Part shown: in pieces, positions 9,077 through 17,020 of the stretch
Numbering within the stretch: the stretch's first letter is position 1
Layout: every line of letters starts with the position of its first letter
NCBI GenBank assembly: GCA_018993155.1
Contig: JAGKSX010000010.1
Coordinates: forward strand, 1-43,027
Direction of reading: 5' to 3'
Length of the DNA: 43,027 nucleotides
Source: Hydrogenophaga sp.
Lineage (GTDB): Bacteria; Pseudomonadota; Gammaproteobacteria; Burkholderiales; Burkholderiaceae_C
Position numbers and translations under genes: made by a program
The notes under the pieces: generated by a model
The model's input: only the letters and a program-made list of their open reading frames with translations
What the model was told of the DNA's origin: nothing
Databases searched by the model: none

Positions 9077-9676
9077 TCAGGTGGAAGGGGAAGACGAAGA
9101 AACGTCGTGCTGCGCCAGCAAGGCGCGGCGGTTGTCGGCCAGCAGGGCCTTGCCTTCGGCGTTGTCGCCCAGCGCGCGCGCCAGCTGCAGCGCGCCCACC
9201 AGCTGGCTGGCGATGGCAGCGGCCAGGCCGGGGACCGCACCCTCGGGCAGCGCGCGCTCGACCGCCGCCACCAGGCCGCGCACGCGCTCGGCGGCGGCGG
9301 CGCGCACATCGGGCGACTGGCGCGGCATCTCCGACACCAGGGCCGCCACCGCGCAGCCGTTTTCGGTGGCGCTCAGATGGCGCTCCGACAGGTAGCCGTC
9401 CACCAGCGCACGCAGGGGGCTCGCACCCTCGGCCTCGCGCGCGGCGTTGCCCTTGGCGATGCGCGCCGCGCTCTGCTGCCCGGCGTGCGCCAGGGCCTCG
9501 GCCAGCAGCGCGTCGCGCGAGGCGAAGTGGGCGTAGAAGCCGCCGTGGGTCAGGCCGGCCTCTTTCATGATGTCGGCCACGCCCACGCCCTGGAAACCCG
9601 CGCGGCGGATCGCCCGCGACGCGGTGTCGACGATGCGTTCGTGCGTGAGGGCCTTGCGGCTGGGCGCGATTTCCAT
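9077..9676 (-). CDS. TetR family transcriptional repressor
   Basis: A 199-residue TetR/AcrR regulator. The N-terminal helix-turn-helix spans about residues 10-55, with ERIVDTASRAIRRAGF, VGVADIMKEAGLTHGGFYAHF and ASRDALLAEAL; the GGFYAHF type is common in NemR-like repressors of reactive-compound detoxification genes. The C-terminal half is the ligand and dimerisation domain. The start at 9676 is preferred; an in-frame ATG at 9721 would translate through the operator at 9698-9717. Two related palindromes, one before this gene and one before the SDR-MATE unit downstream, point to autorepression plus control of those genes. The inducer is unknown, perhaps an electrophile or a drug. Confidence 0.9.
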   Translation of the reverse strand: MEIAPSRKALTHERIVDTASRAIRRAGFQGVGVADIMKEAGLTHGGFYAHFASRDALLAEALAHAGQQSAARIAKGNAAREAEGASPLRALVDGYLSERHLSATENGCAVAALVSEMPRQSPDVRAAAAERVRGLVAAVERALPEGAVPGLAAAIASQLVGALQLARALGDNAEGKALLADNRRALLAQHDVSSSSPST

Positions 9677-9697
9677 GGTGGCGGGATTGTAGCCATC

Positions 9698-9717
9698 AAT
9701 ATGACGACCATCATATT
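9698..9717. promoter_or_regulatory. TetR operator before tetR (autoregulatory)
   Basis: A 20-base imperfect palindrome with outer arms AATATGA and TCATATT, 21 bases upstream of the tetR ATG. It differs from the perfect site at 9016-9035 only in its centre (three of twenty bases). The position fits autorepression. Confidence 0.75.
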
Positions 9718-9774
9718 TCACCCGATCAACGGCGCAACCGCGCCCGGCGCGGGGGCCCCCGTGCGATCATCCGG

Positions 9775-9795
9775 GGCATCACGATGCGTGATGGC
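9775..9795. promoter_or_regulatory. LysR operator before tcuR
   Basis: A dyad with arms ATCACG (9778-9783) and CGTGAT (9787-9792) around three bases, containing the LysR T-N11-A signature. The surrounding 21 bases match the site at 10759-10779 at 19 positions. It lies about 20 bases before the tcuR start, a usual place for autorepression. Confidence 0.75.
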
Positions 9796-9815
9796 AACCA
9801 GGCCCGGAGACCGTT

Positions 9816-10775
9816 TTGGAACTGCGACAACTGCGTTACTTCGTGCGGGTGGTGGAGCTGGGCTCCATGGGCCGGGCCGCGATCGACCTGGATCTGGTGC
9901 AGTCCGCCCTGAGCCAGCAGATCAGCCGTCTGGAGAGTGAGCTCAGCACCCGCCTGCTGCAGCGCACGCCGCGCGGCGTGGTGCCCACCGATGCCGGTGC
10001 CGCCTTCTTCCGCGAGGCCCAGCTCACGCTGCGCCACGCCGCCCAGGCCGTGCGCGCCGCGCAGCAGGCCCGCCTCTCGGGCACGGTGAGCGTGGGGCTG
10101 GCGCCCACGACCGCTGCCATGCTTGGCCTGCCGTTGATCCAGGCCATGCAGGCGCGATACCCGGATGTGCGCCTGCACATGGTGGAAAGCATGTCCGGCC
10201 ACCTCGCGGCCATGCTCAACGCGCGCGAGCTCGATCTCGCCGTGCTGTTCGACGCCCGCCTGCAGACCCAGCCCGACGGCCGTGGCAGCCGCCTTTGGCA
10301 GGTGCAGCCGCTGTTGTCGGAAGACCTGTTCCTGATCGCGCCGCGGCACGACCCCCGACCGCGCCCGGCCAGCATGCGACTGGCCGACCTGGGCGACGAA
10401 CCCCTGATCCTGCCCACCGGGCCGCACGGCCTGCGCAGCGCGCTGGACGCCGCGTTCGCCCGCGCCGGCGTGGTGCCGCGCGTGGTGCTGGAGGTGGACT
10501 CGCTCTCGCTGGTGATGCGGGCGGTCGACGCCGGGCTGGGTGCCACCCTGCAGCCGCATGCCGCCGTGGGCCCCGCACCCGACGCCGCGCACCGTTACGC
10601 GCTGGTGCGCATCGACGACGCGCAGGCCAACCGCGTCAACCTGCTGTGCAGCCTGTCCGAGGGCGAACTCTCGCCCGCCGCGCTGGCCACCCGGGTCGTG
10701 ATCCGCGACACCCTGCAGGCGCTGGTGCAGGGCGGCCAGTGGCCCGGCACCCGGCTCTGGCATCACGATCCGTGA
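9816..10775 (+). CDS. tcuR: LysR family regulator, probable tricarballylate regulator TcuR
   Basis: A 319-residue LysR-type protein. The winged HTH is at residues 1-60 (LRQLRYF, then GRAAIDLDLVQSALSQQISRLE), the effector-binding domain follows to the end. The start is a TTG at 9816, preceded by GGAGA at a good distance; no in-frame ATG is available and the Met-Glu-Leu-Arg-Gln start is the family standard. It stands directly upstream of tcuA and tcuB in the same direction, as in the tricarballylate genes of Salmonella, where TcuR controls tcuABC. Two nearly identical dyads flank the gene. The ligand would then be tricarballylate or a related tricarboxylate such as citrate or aconitate, which is inference from the neighbours. 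Confidence 0.82.
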   Translation: MELRQLRYFVRVVELGSMGRAAIDLDLVQSALSQQISRLESELSTRLLQRTPRGVVPTDAGAAFFREAQLTLRHAAQAVRAAQQARLSGTVSVGLAPTTAAMLGLPLIQAMQARYPDVRLHMVESMSGHLAAMLNARELDLAVLFDARLQTQPDGRGSRLWQVQPLLSEDLFLIAPRHDPRPRPASMRLADLGDEPLILPTGPHGLRSALDAAFARAGVVPRVVLEVDSLSLVMRAVDAGLGATLQPHAAVGPAPDAAHRYALVRIDDAQANRVNLLCSLSEGELSPAALATRVVIRDTLQALVQGGQWPGTRLWHHDP

Positions 10776-10779
10776 TGCC
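10759..10779. promoter_or_regulatory. LysR operator before tcuA
   Basis: Nine-base perfect arms GGCATCACG (10759-10767) and CGTGATGCC (10771-10779) separated by three bases. It overlaps the tcuR stop codon. The centre (10769) lies about 64 bases upstream of the start point expected from the -10-like TACAGT at 10821-10826, which is where LysR activator sites usually sit. Confidence 0.78.
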
Positions 10780-10784
10780 CCCAT

Positions 10785-10809
10785 GCCGCCGGTGAGCTTC
10801 ACCGGCGGC
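10785..10809. repeat. Perfect 11-base inverted repeat between tcuR and tcuA
   Basis: Arms GCCGCCGGTGA (10785-10795) and TCACCGGCGGC (10799-10809) flank a three-base loop. It lies just after the tcuR stop and overlaps the -35-like TTCACC (10798-10803) of the putative tcuA promoter. With no T-run it is a weak terminator candidate; a second regulator site or an mRNA hairpin ending tcuR are alternatives. Confidence 0.6.
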
Positions 10810-10826
10810 CGTTCGCTCCCTACAGT
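10798..10826 (+). promoter_or_regulatory. Putative tcuA promoter
   Basis: TTCACC (10798-10803) and TACAGT (10821-10826) are separated by 17 bases, each matching four of six consensus positions. A weak core promoter with a LysR site about 64 bases upstream of the expected start fits an activator-dependent promoter. Prediction by eye only. Confidence 0.4.
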
Positions 10827-10871
10827 GCGGGCCATGGTCGGGCGGTCCCGGCGAGCCGTGAGGAGCGATTT

Positions 10872-12290
10872 TTGTTGGAAGAACCCGATGTCCTGGTGAT
10901 TGGGGGCGGCAATGCCGCCCTGTGCGCCGCCTTGATGGCGCGCGAAGCCGGCGCCCGCGTGCTGCTGCTCGAAGCCGCACCGCGCGAGTGGCGCGGAGGC
11001 AACTCCGGCCACACCCGCAACCTGCGCTGCATGCACGACGCGCCGCAGGACGTGCTGGTCGAGGCCTACCCCGAAGAAGAGTTCTGGCAGGACCTGCTCA
11101 AGGTCACCGGCGGCCAGACCAACGAACACCTCGCGCGCCTGACCATCCGTGCCTCGTCGAGCTGCCGCGACTGGATGCGCCGCCACGGCGTTCACTTCCA
11201 GCCGCCACTCTCGGGCGCGCTGCACGTCGCGCGCACCAACGCCTTCTTCATGGGCGGGGGCAAGGCGCTGGTCAACGCCTACTACCGCAGCGCTGAAAAG
11301 CTCGGCGTGCGCGTGCGCTACGAAACGCCGGTGGACCGCATCGAGGTCCAGGACGGCCGCTTCGTCGCCGCGCTCACGCGCAGCGGCGAGCGCATCACCG
11401 CCAGAAGCTGCGTGCTCGCCGCCGGGGGCTTCGAGTCCGACCGCGACTGGCTGCGCGAAGCCTGGGGCCAGAACGAGCGCGGCGAATGGCCGGCCGACAA
11501 CTTCCTCATCCGCGGCACGGCCTACAACAAAGGCGTGTTGCTCAAGCACCTGCTGGACGACCACGGCGCCGACCGCATCGGCGACCCCACGCAGGCCCAC
11601 ATGGTCGCCATCGACGCGCGCGCGCCGCTCTACGACGGCGGCATCTGCACCCGCATCGACTGCGTCTCGCTCGGCGTGGTGGTCAACCGCGAGGCGCGCC
11701 GCTTCTACGACGAAGGCGAAGACTTCTGGCCCAAGCGCTACGCCATCTGGGGCCGCCTCGTCGCCCAGCAACCGCAGCAGATCGGCTACTCCATCATCGA
11801 CAGCAAGGCCATCGGCCGCTTCATGCCGCCCGTGTTCCCGGGCGTGAAAGCCGACACCCTGCCCGACCTCGCGCGCCAGCTTGGCCTGGACGTGGACACC
11901 TTCATGCAGACCCTCGACAGCTACAACGCCGCCTGCCGCGTCGGCACCTTCGACCACACCGCGCTCGACGACTGCCACACCAAAGGCCTGACACCGGCCA
12001 AGACCCACTGGGCCCGCCCCATCGACACCGCCCCCTTCTATGGCTTCGCGCTGCGCCCCGGCATCACCTTCACCTACCTCGGCCTGCGCACCGATCACAC
12101 CGCCGCCGTGCGCTTCAACGACCGGCCCAGCCCCAACCTCTTCGTGGCCGGCGAGATGATGGCCGGCAACGTGCTCGGCAAGGGCTACACCGCCGGCGTG
12201 GGCATGTCCATCGGCACCGCCTTCGGCCGCATCGCCGGCACGAACGCGGCGCGGGCCGCCGTGAAAGGAGCGCAGCATGCAGGCGCTTGA
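10872..12290 (+). CDS. tcuA: FAD-dependent tricarballylate dehydrogenase TcuA
   Basis: A 472-residue flavoprotein of the fumarate reductase/succinate dehydrogenase family. The FAD-binding motif is at residues 7-35 ([17 protein letters not shown], then VLLLEA), with [27 protein letters not shown] and the C-terminal FAD segment [16 protein letters not shown]. TcuA oxidises tricarballylate to cis-aconitate, which enters the citric acid cycle. The start is TTG at 10872 (a second TTG follows), with GAGGAG six bases upstream; no in-frame ATG fits. tcuB starts 14 bases before the tcuA stop, as expected for the dehydrogenase and its membrane electron acceptor. Other tricarboxylate-like substrates are possible, but the gene pair is characteristic. 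Confidence 0.9.
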   Translation: MLEEPDVLVIGGGNAALCAALMAREAGARVLLLEAAPREWRGGNSGHTRNLRCMHDAPQDVLVEAYPEEEFWQDLLKVTGGQTNEHLARLTIRASSSCRDWMRRHGVHFQPPLSGALHVARTNAFFMGGGKALVNAYYRSAEKLGVRVRYETPVDRIEVQDGRFVAALTRSGERITARSCVLAAGGFESDRDWLREAWGQNERGEWPADNFLIRGTAYNKGVLLKHLLDDHGADRIGDPTQAHMVAIDARAPLYDGGICTRIDCVSLGVVVNREARRFYDEGEDFWPKRYAIWGRLVAQQPQQIGYSIIDSKAIGRFMPPVFPGVKADTLPDLARQLGLDVDTFMQTLDSYNAACRVGTFDHTALDDCHTKGLTPAKTHWARPIDTAPFYGFALRPGITFTYLGLRTDHTAAVRFNDRPSPNLFVAGEMMAGNVLGKGYTAGVGMSIGTAFGRIAGTNAARAAVKGAQHAGA

Positions 12291-13449
12291 AGCCCTCGCG
12301 CGCGACGCGCGCGCGCTCGCCCAGGGCGAGGTCGTGCTCTCCGCACCCGAAACCGAGGTGGCGCGCCAGATGCAGATCTGCAACGCCTGCCGCTACTGCG
12401 AGGGCTTCTGCGCGGTCTTCCCGGCCATGACGCGCCGGCTCGAGTTCGGCAAGGCCGACATCCACTTCCTCGCCAACCTCTGCCACAACTGCGGCGCCTG
12501 CCTGCACGCCTGCCAGTACGCACCGCCGCACGAATTCGCCGTTAACGTGCCCCAGGCCATGGCCGAGGTGCGCGGGCAGACCTATGCCGACTACGCCTGG
12601 CCGCCCACGCTGGGCGGGCTCTACCAGCGCAACGGCCTCACGCTCAGCGTGGCACTCGCCGCCGGCCTCGCACTGTTCCTGCTGCTTGCCGTCGCGCTCA
12701 AGGGCAGCCTGTGGCCCAGCGACCTGGCCGGCAACTTCTACCACCTGTTCCCGCACAACCTGCTGGTCAGCCTGTTCGCGCCCGTGTTCCTGTTCGTGGT
12801 GTTCGCGCTCGGCATGGGCGTCACCCGCTTCTGGCGCGACGTCACCCCCGCCACCAGCGGCGGGCCCCTGAACTTGCCGGCCACCGGCGAAGCCGCGCAC
12901 GACGCGCTGCGGCTCAAGTACCTCGACGGTGGCCACGGCGACGGTTGCCCCAACGAGGACGACGCCTACACCCTCTCGCGCCGCCGTTACCACCACTTCA
13001 CCTTCTACGGCTTCATGCTGTGCTTCGCCGCCACCAGTGTGGCCACGGTCTACCACTATGTGTTCGGCTGGGTCGCACCCTACGAACTGCCCAGCCTGCC
13101 CAAGCTGCTCGGCGTGGTGGGCGGCGTGAGCCTGCTGATCGGCACCACGGGTCTGTGGCGACTCAACCGGCGCCGGCATCCGCTGCATGGCGACATCGCG
13201 CAGAAACCGATGGACCTCGGCTTCATCGCCCTGCTGTTCCTCACCAGCGCCACCGGCCTGGCGCTGTGGCTGTTGCGCGGCACGCCGGCGCTCGCCATCG
13301 CGCTGTGCCTGCACCTCGGTGCGGTGATGGCCCTGTTCGCCACGCTGCCCTACGGCAAGTTCGCGCACGGCGTGTTCCGCACCGCCTCGCTGCTGCGGTT
13401 CGCGGTGGAGAAGCGGCAGCCGAACCCCGTTGGCCTGAGCGCGGATTGA
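12277..13449 (+). CDS. tcuB: Tricarballylate utilization 4Fe-4S membrane protein TcuB
   Basis: A 390-residue protein that reoxidises the FADH2 of TcuA and passes electrons to the quinone pool. The N-terminus carries two ferredoxin-like clusters, Cys35-x2-Cys38-x2-Cys41-x3-Cys45 and Cys69-x2-Cys72-x2-Cys75-x3-Cys79, followed by about six membrane segments with conserved His residues ([19 protein letters not shown]) suited to haem or quinone binding. This is the CitB/TcuB layout. It overlaps tcuA by 14 bases, so translation is probably coupled. The Bug protein gene follows after 31 bases. The length agrees with the family (about 370-390). Confidence 0.92.
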   Translation: MQALEALARDARALAQGEVVLSAPETEVARQMQICNACRYCEGFCAVFPAMTRRLEFGKADIHFLANLCHNCGACLHACQYAPPHEFAVNVPQAMAEVRGQTYADYAWPPTLGGLYQRNGLTLSVALAAGLALFLLLAVALKGSLWPSDLAGNFYHLFPHNLLVSLFAPVFLFVVFALGMGVTRFWRDVTPATSGGPLNLPATGEAAHDALRLKYLDGGHGDGCPNEDDAYTLSRRRYHHFTFYGFMLCFAATSVATVYHYVFGWVAPYELPSLPKLLGVVGGVSLLIGTTGLWRLNRRRHPLHGDIAQKPMDLGFIALLFLTSATGLALWLLRGTPALAIALCLHLGAVMALFATLPYGKFAHGVFRTASLLRFAVEKRQPNPVGLSAD

Positions 13450-13480
13450 ACTTCCCCACCCCAGAAAGAAGAGACCCACG

Positions 13481-14455
13481 ATGAAGAAACGACAACTGCT
13501 GTGGGCCGCCGTGCTCGCGACCTCCACCCTGGCACTCGGCCACGCGCAAGCCCAGGACTTTCCGCCCAGGAAGCCGGTCACGCTGGTGGTGGGTTTTGCG
13601 GCCGGCGGCGCCGCCGATGCGGCCGCCCGCCTGATCGCGAAGAAGCTCGCGGCCAACATCGGCCAGTCGGTGGTGGTCGACAACAAAGGCGGTGCGGGCG
13701 GCAACATTGCCCACCAGTTCGTCGCCAACGCCGCGCCCGACGGCACGGTGCTGCTGTTCGGTTCGATCGGTCCGCTGACCATCGCCCCGCACCTCATGAA
13801 GCTGCCCTACGACCCGTTCAAGGACCTGGCCCCGGTCTCCGGTGGCGTGAACTTTCCGAACGTGCTGGTGGCGCGCAAGGGCCTGGGCGTGAAGACCCTG
13901 GCCGAGTTCGTGGCGCTCGAGAAGAAAAAGCCAGGCAGTCTGGACTTCGCCTCCACGGGCGCCGGCTCAGCCTCGCACCTGGCCGGTGAACTCTTCAACC
14001 AGCGCGCGGGCATCGACATGGTGCACGTGCCCTACAAGGGCGGCGCGCCCGCGCTGCAGGACCTGCTCGGCGAGCGGGTCGCGTCCTACTTCTCCGCGCC
14101 GCCCACCGCCCTGCCGCACATCGAAACCGGCAAGCTCGTGCCGCTGGCCACGACCGGGCCGACCCGGCCGGCCTACCTGCCCAATGTCCCCACCGTCGCC
14201 GAAGCGGGATACCCGGGCTTCGAGGCCTTGAACTGGTATGCCTTTGTCGCTCCCGGCAAGACGCCCGTGGCCTTGCTCGACCGCTGGAACCAGGAGATCG
14301 TCAAGGCGCTCAACGACGCCGAGGTGAAGGCGGCCCTCAACGAGCACGGGCTCACGCCTCAGCCCACGTCCCGCGCCGAACTCACCGAGTTCATGAAGAA
14401 GGAAGACGCCAAGTGGGGCGCGATCGTGCGAGAGCGCAAGATCACGGCGAACTGA
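13481..14455 (+). CDS. Bug/TctC family tripartite tricarboxylate substrate-binding protein
   Basis: A 324-residue periplasmic binding protein with a signal peptide (residues 1-24, ending AQAQ). Bug-family landmarks are present: PVTLVVGFAAGGAADAAARL, VVVDNKGGAGGNIA, the PDGTVLL loop, VPYKGGAPALQDLL and the PTVAEAGYPGFE motif. Bug proteins bind carboxylates and either feed TctAB membrane subunits or act as sensors. No tctA or tctB gene is in the window. It follows tcuAB with 31 bases and takes the place of the tcuC transporter known from enterobacteria, so it is likely the tricarballylate/citrate capture protein for this module. AAGAAGAG about ten bases upstream serves as ribosome binding site. 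Confidence 0.9.
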   Translation: MKKRQLLWAAVLATSTLALGHAQAQDFPPRKPVTLVVGFAAGGAADAAARLIAKKLAANIGQSVVVDNKGGAGGNIAHQFVANAAPDGTVLLFGSIGPLTIAPHLMKLPYDPFKDLAPVSGGVNFPNVLVARKGLGVKTLAEFVALEKKKPGSLDFASTGAGSASHLAGELFNQRAGIDMVHVPYKGGAPALQDLLGERVASYFSAPPTALPHIETGKLVPLATTGPTRPAYLPNVPTVAEAGYPGFEALNWYAFVAPGKTPVALLDRWNQEIVKALNDAEVKAALNEHGLTPQPTSRAELTEFMKKEDAKWGAIVRERKITAN

Positions 14456-14470
14456 GGCGCGGGGCGTTTC

Positions 14471-14484
14471 GCGGCCGAGGCCGC
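14471..14484 (+). terminator. Weak terminator-like stem between convergent genes
   Basis: GCGGCC and GGCCGC form a short GC stem just beyond the Bug gene stop and before the convergent tetR stop. There is no T-run in either direction, so its role is uncertain. Confidence 0.2.
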
Positions 14485-14497
14485 AGGGCGCCAGCTG

Positions 14498-15115
14498 CTA
14501 GCGCGTCGAGGCGACGCCCAGCGAGCTGCTCCACGAGGCCATCGCGCAGTCCACGATGCGCAGCAGCTGTTCCTCGCCCATGCCGTCGCGCGCCTGCATC
14601 GACAGGCCCTCGAGCACCGTGGTGTAGTACATCGCAAGCAGCGCCGAGTCGACCTGCGGCGGCACGTCGCCGTCGGCGATGCCGCACTCGATGCGGTGCT
14701 GGATCGCGTCCTGCGCGCGCAGGCGCAGCTCGCGCAGGTGGGCGCGCACCTTCTCGTTGGCCGGCACGCCCACGGTGGCGCCGAGCACCACCATGCAGCC
14801 GCTGGGCCGGCTCGGGTTCACGTAGGCGATGGCGTGGCTGCGCAGCATGGCCGCGATGGCCTCGAAGGCCGTGGGTTCGTCGGTCAGCGCCAGCTCGGCC
14901 TCGGGGTTTTCCGTGCGCTCGTAGAGATCCACCGCCTCGCGGAACAGCGCCTCCTTGGAGCCGAAGGCCGCGTAGAGGCTGGGCGGGTTGATGCCCATGG
15001 CCGTGGTGAGGTCGGCGATGGACGTGCCGTCGTAGCCGCGGTCCCAGAACACCAGCATGGCCTTGGCGAGCACGGCATCGCGCGCGAAACCGGGTGGGCG
15101 ACCTCGGGTGGCCAT
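14498..15115 (-). CDS. TetR family transcriptional regulator
   Basis: A 205-residue TetR protein. The DNA-binding region starts with a basic RGRPPGF segment and has FWDRGYDGTSIADLTTAMGINPPSLYAAFGSKEALF, the layout of the AcrR/YcdC-like subgroup. The C-terminal part includes GCMVVLGATVG, a pattern of the TetR C-terminal domain seen in regulators of SDR and reductase genes. The start at 15115 has AAGGAAA upstream; the longer open frame runs into the divergent SDR gene and was not used. It diverges from the SDR-SMR pair across 100 bases and probably represses them. I see no convincing symmetrical operator in that gap. Confidence 0.9.
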   Translation of the reverse strand: MATRGRPPGFARDAVLAKAMLVFWDRGYDGTSIADLTTAMGINPPSLYAAFGSKEALFREAVDLYERTENPEAELALTDEPTAFEAIAAMLRSHAIAYVNPSRPSGCMVVLGATVGVPANEKVRAHLRELRLRAQDAIQHRIECGIADGDVPPQVDSALLAMYYTTVLEGLSMQARDGMGEEQLLRIVDCAMASWSSSLGVASTR

Positions 15116-15215
15116 GGCGTTTCCTTTCTGTATGAGTGGTCGAAGAATTCGGGCCGGGCGCGAACCGGCACGCCTTTCTACCATTTTGAAGTCATCACTA
15201 CGAAAAGGACTCGAC

Positions 15216-15956
15216 ATGAAACCGCTCCAGGGCAAAGTGGCGCTCGTCACCGGCGGCAGCCGGGGCATCGGCGCGGCCATCGCGCGCCAGCTCGCGCAGC
15301 ACGGCGCCGAAGTGGCCTTCACCCACCAGCACCCCTCGGCGCAGGCGCAGCGCACCCGCGACGGCATCGTGGCCGAGGGCGTTCGCTGCAGCGCCATCCA
15401 GGCCGACAGCGCGGACCGCCAGGCCCTGGCCGCCGCGGTGGACCGCGTGCGCGAGGTGCATGGCCGGCTGGACATCCTGGTCAACAACGCGGGCATCTAT
15501 GCCGGCGGCGCCATCGACGAGACCACCGACGCGCAGCTCGACGCGCTGGTCGCCGTGCACATGGCCGCGACGGTGATCGCCACGCGCGCCGCAGTGCCGC
15601 ACATGGCGCCGGGCGGCAGCGTGATCAGCATCGGCAGCTGCCTCTCGGAGCGCGTGCCGGAGGCGGGCTGGAGCCTGTACGCGATGAGCAAGGCCGCGCT
15701 GGTCGGCCTCACCAAGGGCCTGGCGCGCGACCTCGGGCCGCGCGGCATCACGGCCAACCTGGTGCTGCCCGGCCCGATCAACACCGACATGAACCCGGCG
15801 GACAGCCCGCAGGCCGAGGGCGAGCGCGCCCATGTGGCGCTGGGCCGGTACGGTGAGCCGCACGAGGTGGCGGCGCTGGTGGCCTTCCTGGCCGGCGATG
15901 GCGCGCGCTTCATCACGGGCGCATCGATCGCCGTCGATGGGGGGTACGCCGCATGA
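15216..15956 (+). CDS. SDR family oxidoreductase
   Basis: A 246-residue classical SDR close to the FabG/3-oxoacyl reductase group. TGGSRGIG at residues 13-20 binds the nucleotide, NNAG follows, Ser and Tyr-x-x-x-Lys (YAMSKAA) are catalytic, and the C-terminus ends in GASIAVDGGYAA as in FabG-like enzymes. The ATG at 15216 is preceded by AAGGA. The stop overlaps the ATG of the SMR gene (ATGA), so the two products are coupled. Divergent TetR regulation is likely. The substrate is unknown; coupling to an SMR exporter hints at detoxification of a small compound. Confidence 0.9.
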   Translation: MKPLQGKVALVTGGSRGIGAAIARQLAQHGAEVAFTHQHPSAQAQRTRDGIVAEGVRCSAIQADSADRQALAAAVDRVREVHGRLDILVNNAGIYAGGAIDETTDAQLDALVAVHMAATVIATRAAVPHMAPGGSVISIGSCLSERVPEAGWSLYAMSKAALVGLTKGLARDLGPRGITANLVLPGPINTDMNPADSPQAEGERAHVALGRYGEPHEVAALVAFLAGDGARFITGASIAVDGGYAA

Positions 15957-16288
15957 TTGCCTCCCAGGAAAAAACCGCCTGGCTGATCCTGCTCTTCGCG
16001 GCCCTGCTGGAGCCCGTGTGGCTGATCGCGCTCAAACGCTCGCAGGAGTTCACCGTGTTCTGGCCCAGCGTGATCGGCCTGGGCGTGGTCGCGCTGAGCC
16101 TGGGCCTGCTGACGCTGGCCCTGCGGGACCTGCCCATGGGCACCGCCTACGCCGTCTGGGTGGGCGTGGGCTGCGTGACGGTGGCGCTGTCGGGCATCAC
16201 CTGGATGGGGGAGAGCGGCGACCCGTTCCGGCTCGCCTGCATGGGCCTGATCCTGGTCGGCGTGGCCGGCCTCAAGGCCACCACGTAG
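15953..16288 (+). CDS. Small multidrug resistance (SMR) protein, Gdx/SugE type
   Basis: A 111-residue membrane protein with four helices. The essential acidic residue is Glu20 in AALLEPVW, and GTAYAVWVGVG is the central motif of the family. The sequence LPMGTAYAVWVG, then GESGDPFRLACMGLILVGVAGLK, is nearer to guanidinium exporters (Gdx, formerly SugE) than to EmrE multidrug pumps. These act as antiparallel dimers exchanging substrate for protons. Overlapping start and stop with the SDR gene imply cotranslation. No guanidine riboswitch is seen; control is more likely by the divergent TetR. An EmrE-like substrate range cannot be excluded. Confidence 0.88.
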   Translation: MIASQEKTAWLILLFAALLEPVWLIALKRSQEFTVFWPSVIGLGVVALSLGLLTLALRDLPMGTAYAVWVGVGCVTVALSGITWMGESGDPFRLACMGLILVGVAGLKATT

Positions 16289-16294
16289 CGCTGC

Positions 16295-16957
16295 TCAGGC
16301 GGCGGTGGCGAGCCTGCGCCGTGGCGCCGCCTTGCGGGCGCGCGGCGGCGCGGGCGCATCGACCATCTGCAGCAGCACCAGGCGCACGCCGGCCTGCATG
16401 GTGGCGATGGCTTTCCTGTCACCCGAGAGGTGCTTGAGCAGGGCTTGCTGGAACAGGCCGTCGAGCAGGGCGTAGGCCACCTCGCTCGGCACCTTCACCG
16501 GTGCCCCTGCGAGCTCCGAGAGGCGCTGCATCACGCGCCAGATCATCTTTTCCAGGCTCTTGTCGATGGCCTCCACATCGTCGCGCAGCGCCTCCTCGAA
16601 CAGCGCCTGCGAGCGCAGGTCGTACCAGAGCCGGTGCATGGTGGTCTCGGTGCGCAGCGTCTCGCCGAGCGCCTCGACAAAACCGTCGAGCAGTTGTTCG
16701 AAGTGAGTGGAGGTCGTCGTGACCTCGTCGTAGCGCGTCACGCAGCGCGCCTTGTACTGGCGCACGCTGCACAGGATCAGGTCGAGCTTGTCGGTGAAGT
16801 AGTAGTGCAGCACGCCGTGCGAGAACGCCGAGTTCTGCGCGATCTCGCGCAGGCTGGTGCGCGCGTAGCCCAGGTCGGCCAGCGTCTGCAGCGCGGCCTC
16901 GCCGAGTTCGGCGCGGCGTTCGTTGAACTTGTCGTTGCGGGGGGGCGCTTTGCTCAT
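16295..16957 (-). CDS. TetR family regulator, BetI-like
   Basis: A 220-residue TetR repressor. The HTH region reads ALQTLADLGYARTSLREIAQNSAFSHGVLHYYFTDK, with the helix pattern and HYYF motif shared with BetI-type proteins, and a BetI-like C-terminal domain (MHRLWYDLRSQALFEEALRDD). The tail from about residue 200 is Ala/Arg/Pro-rich. The start at 16957 is preferred; an ATG at 16993 would add twelve residues ahead of the basic N-terminus. It diverges from the SDR at 17099, and the shared gap holds a strong dyad over the -35 of that gene plus a weaker copy 22 bases upstream, which fits repression of the SDR-reductase-CoA ligase set and of itself. Confidence 0.88.
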   Translation of the reverse strand: MSKAPPRNDKFNERRAELGEAALQTLADLGYARTSLREIAQNSAFSHGVLHYYFTDKLDLILCSVRQYKARCVTRYDEVTTTSTHFEQLLDGFVEALGETLRTETTMHRLWYDLRSQALFEEALRDDVEAIDKSLEKMIWRVMQRLSELAGAPVKVPSEVAYALLDGLFQQALLKHLSGDRKAIATMQAGVRLVLLQMVDAPAPPRARKAAPRRRLATAA

Positions 16958-16998
16958 CGGGCCATTGTAAGGACGGCCGACCACCCGCGCCAATCAAG

Positions 16999-17016
16999 TT
17001 TGGACAGTCGTCAAGA
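16999..17016. promoter_or_regulatory. Second, weaker TetR site
   Basis: This 18-base stretch matches the strong dyad at 17021-17038 at 14 positions and starts exactly 22 bases, about two helical turns, upstream of it. The GACA and GTCAAGA half-sites are kept. The spacing suggests two dimers on the same face of the DNA. Confidence 0.5.
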
Positions 17017-17020
17017 AAAA

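Noticed and set aside
9077-9721. Longer TetR start at 9721
   Set aside because: It would translate through the palindromic operator at 9698-9717; the start at 9676 leaves the usual N-terminal length.
9726-12383. An 885-codon minus-strand frame across tcuR and tcuA
   Set aside because: It is a shadow of GC-rich coding sequence on the other strand; real families are recognised in the plus-strand frames.
15116-15215. TetR operator between the 14498 TetR gene and the SDR
   Set aside because: Looked for but no dyad with arms longer than four or five bases was found.
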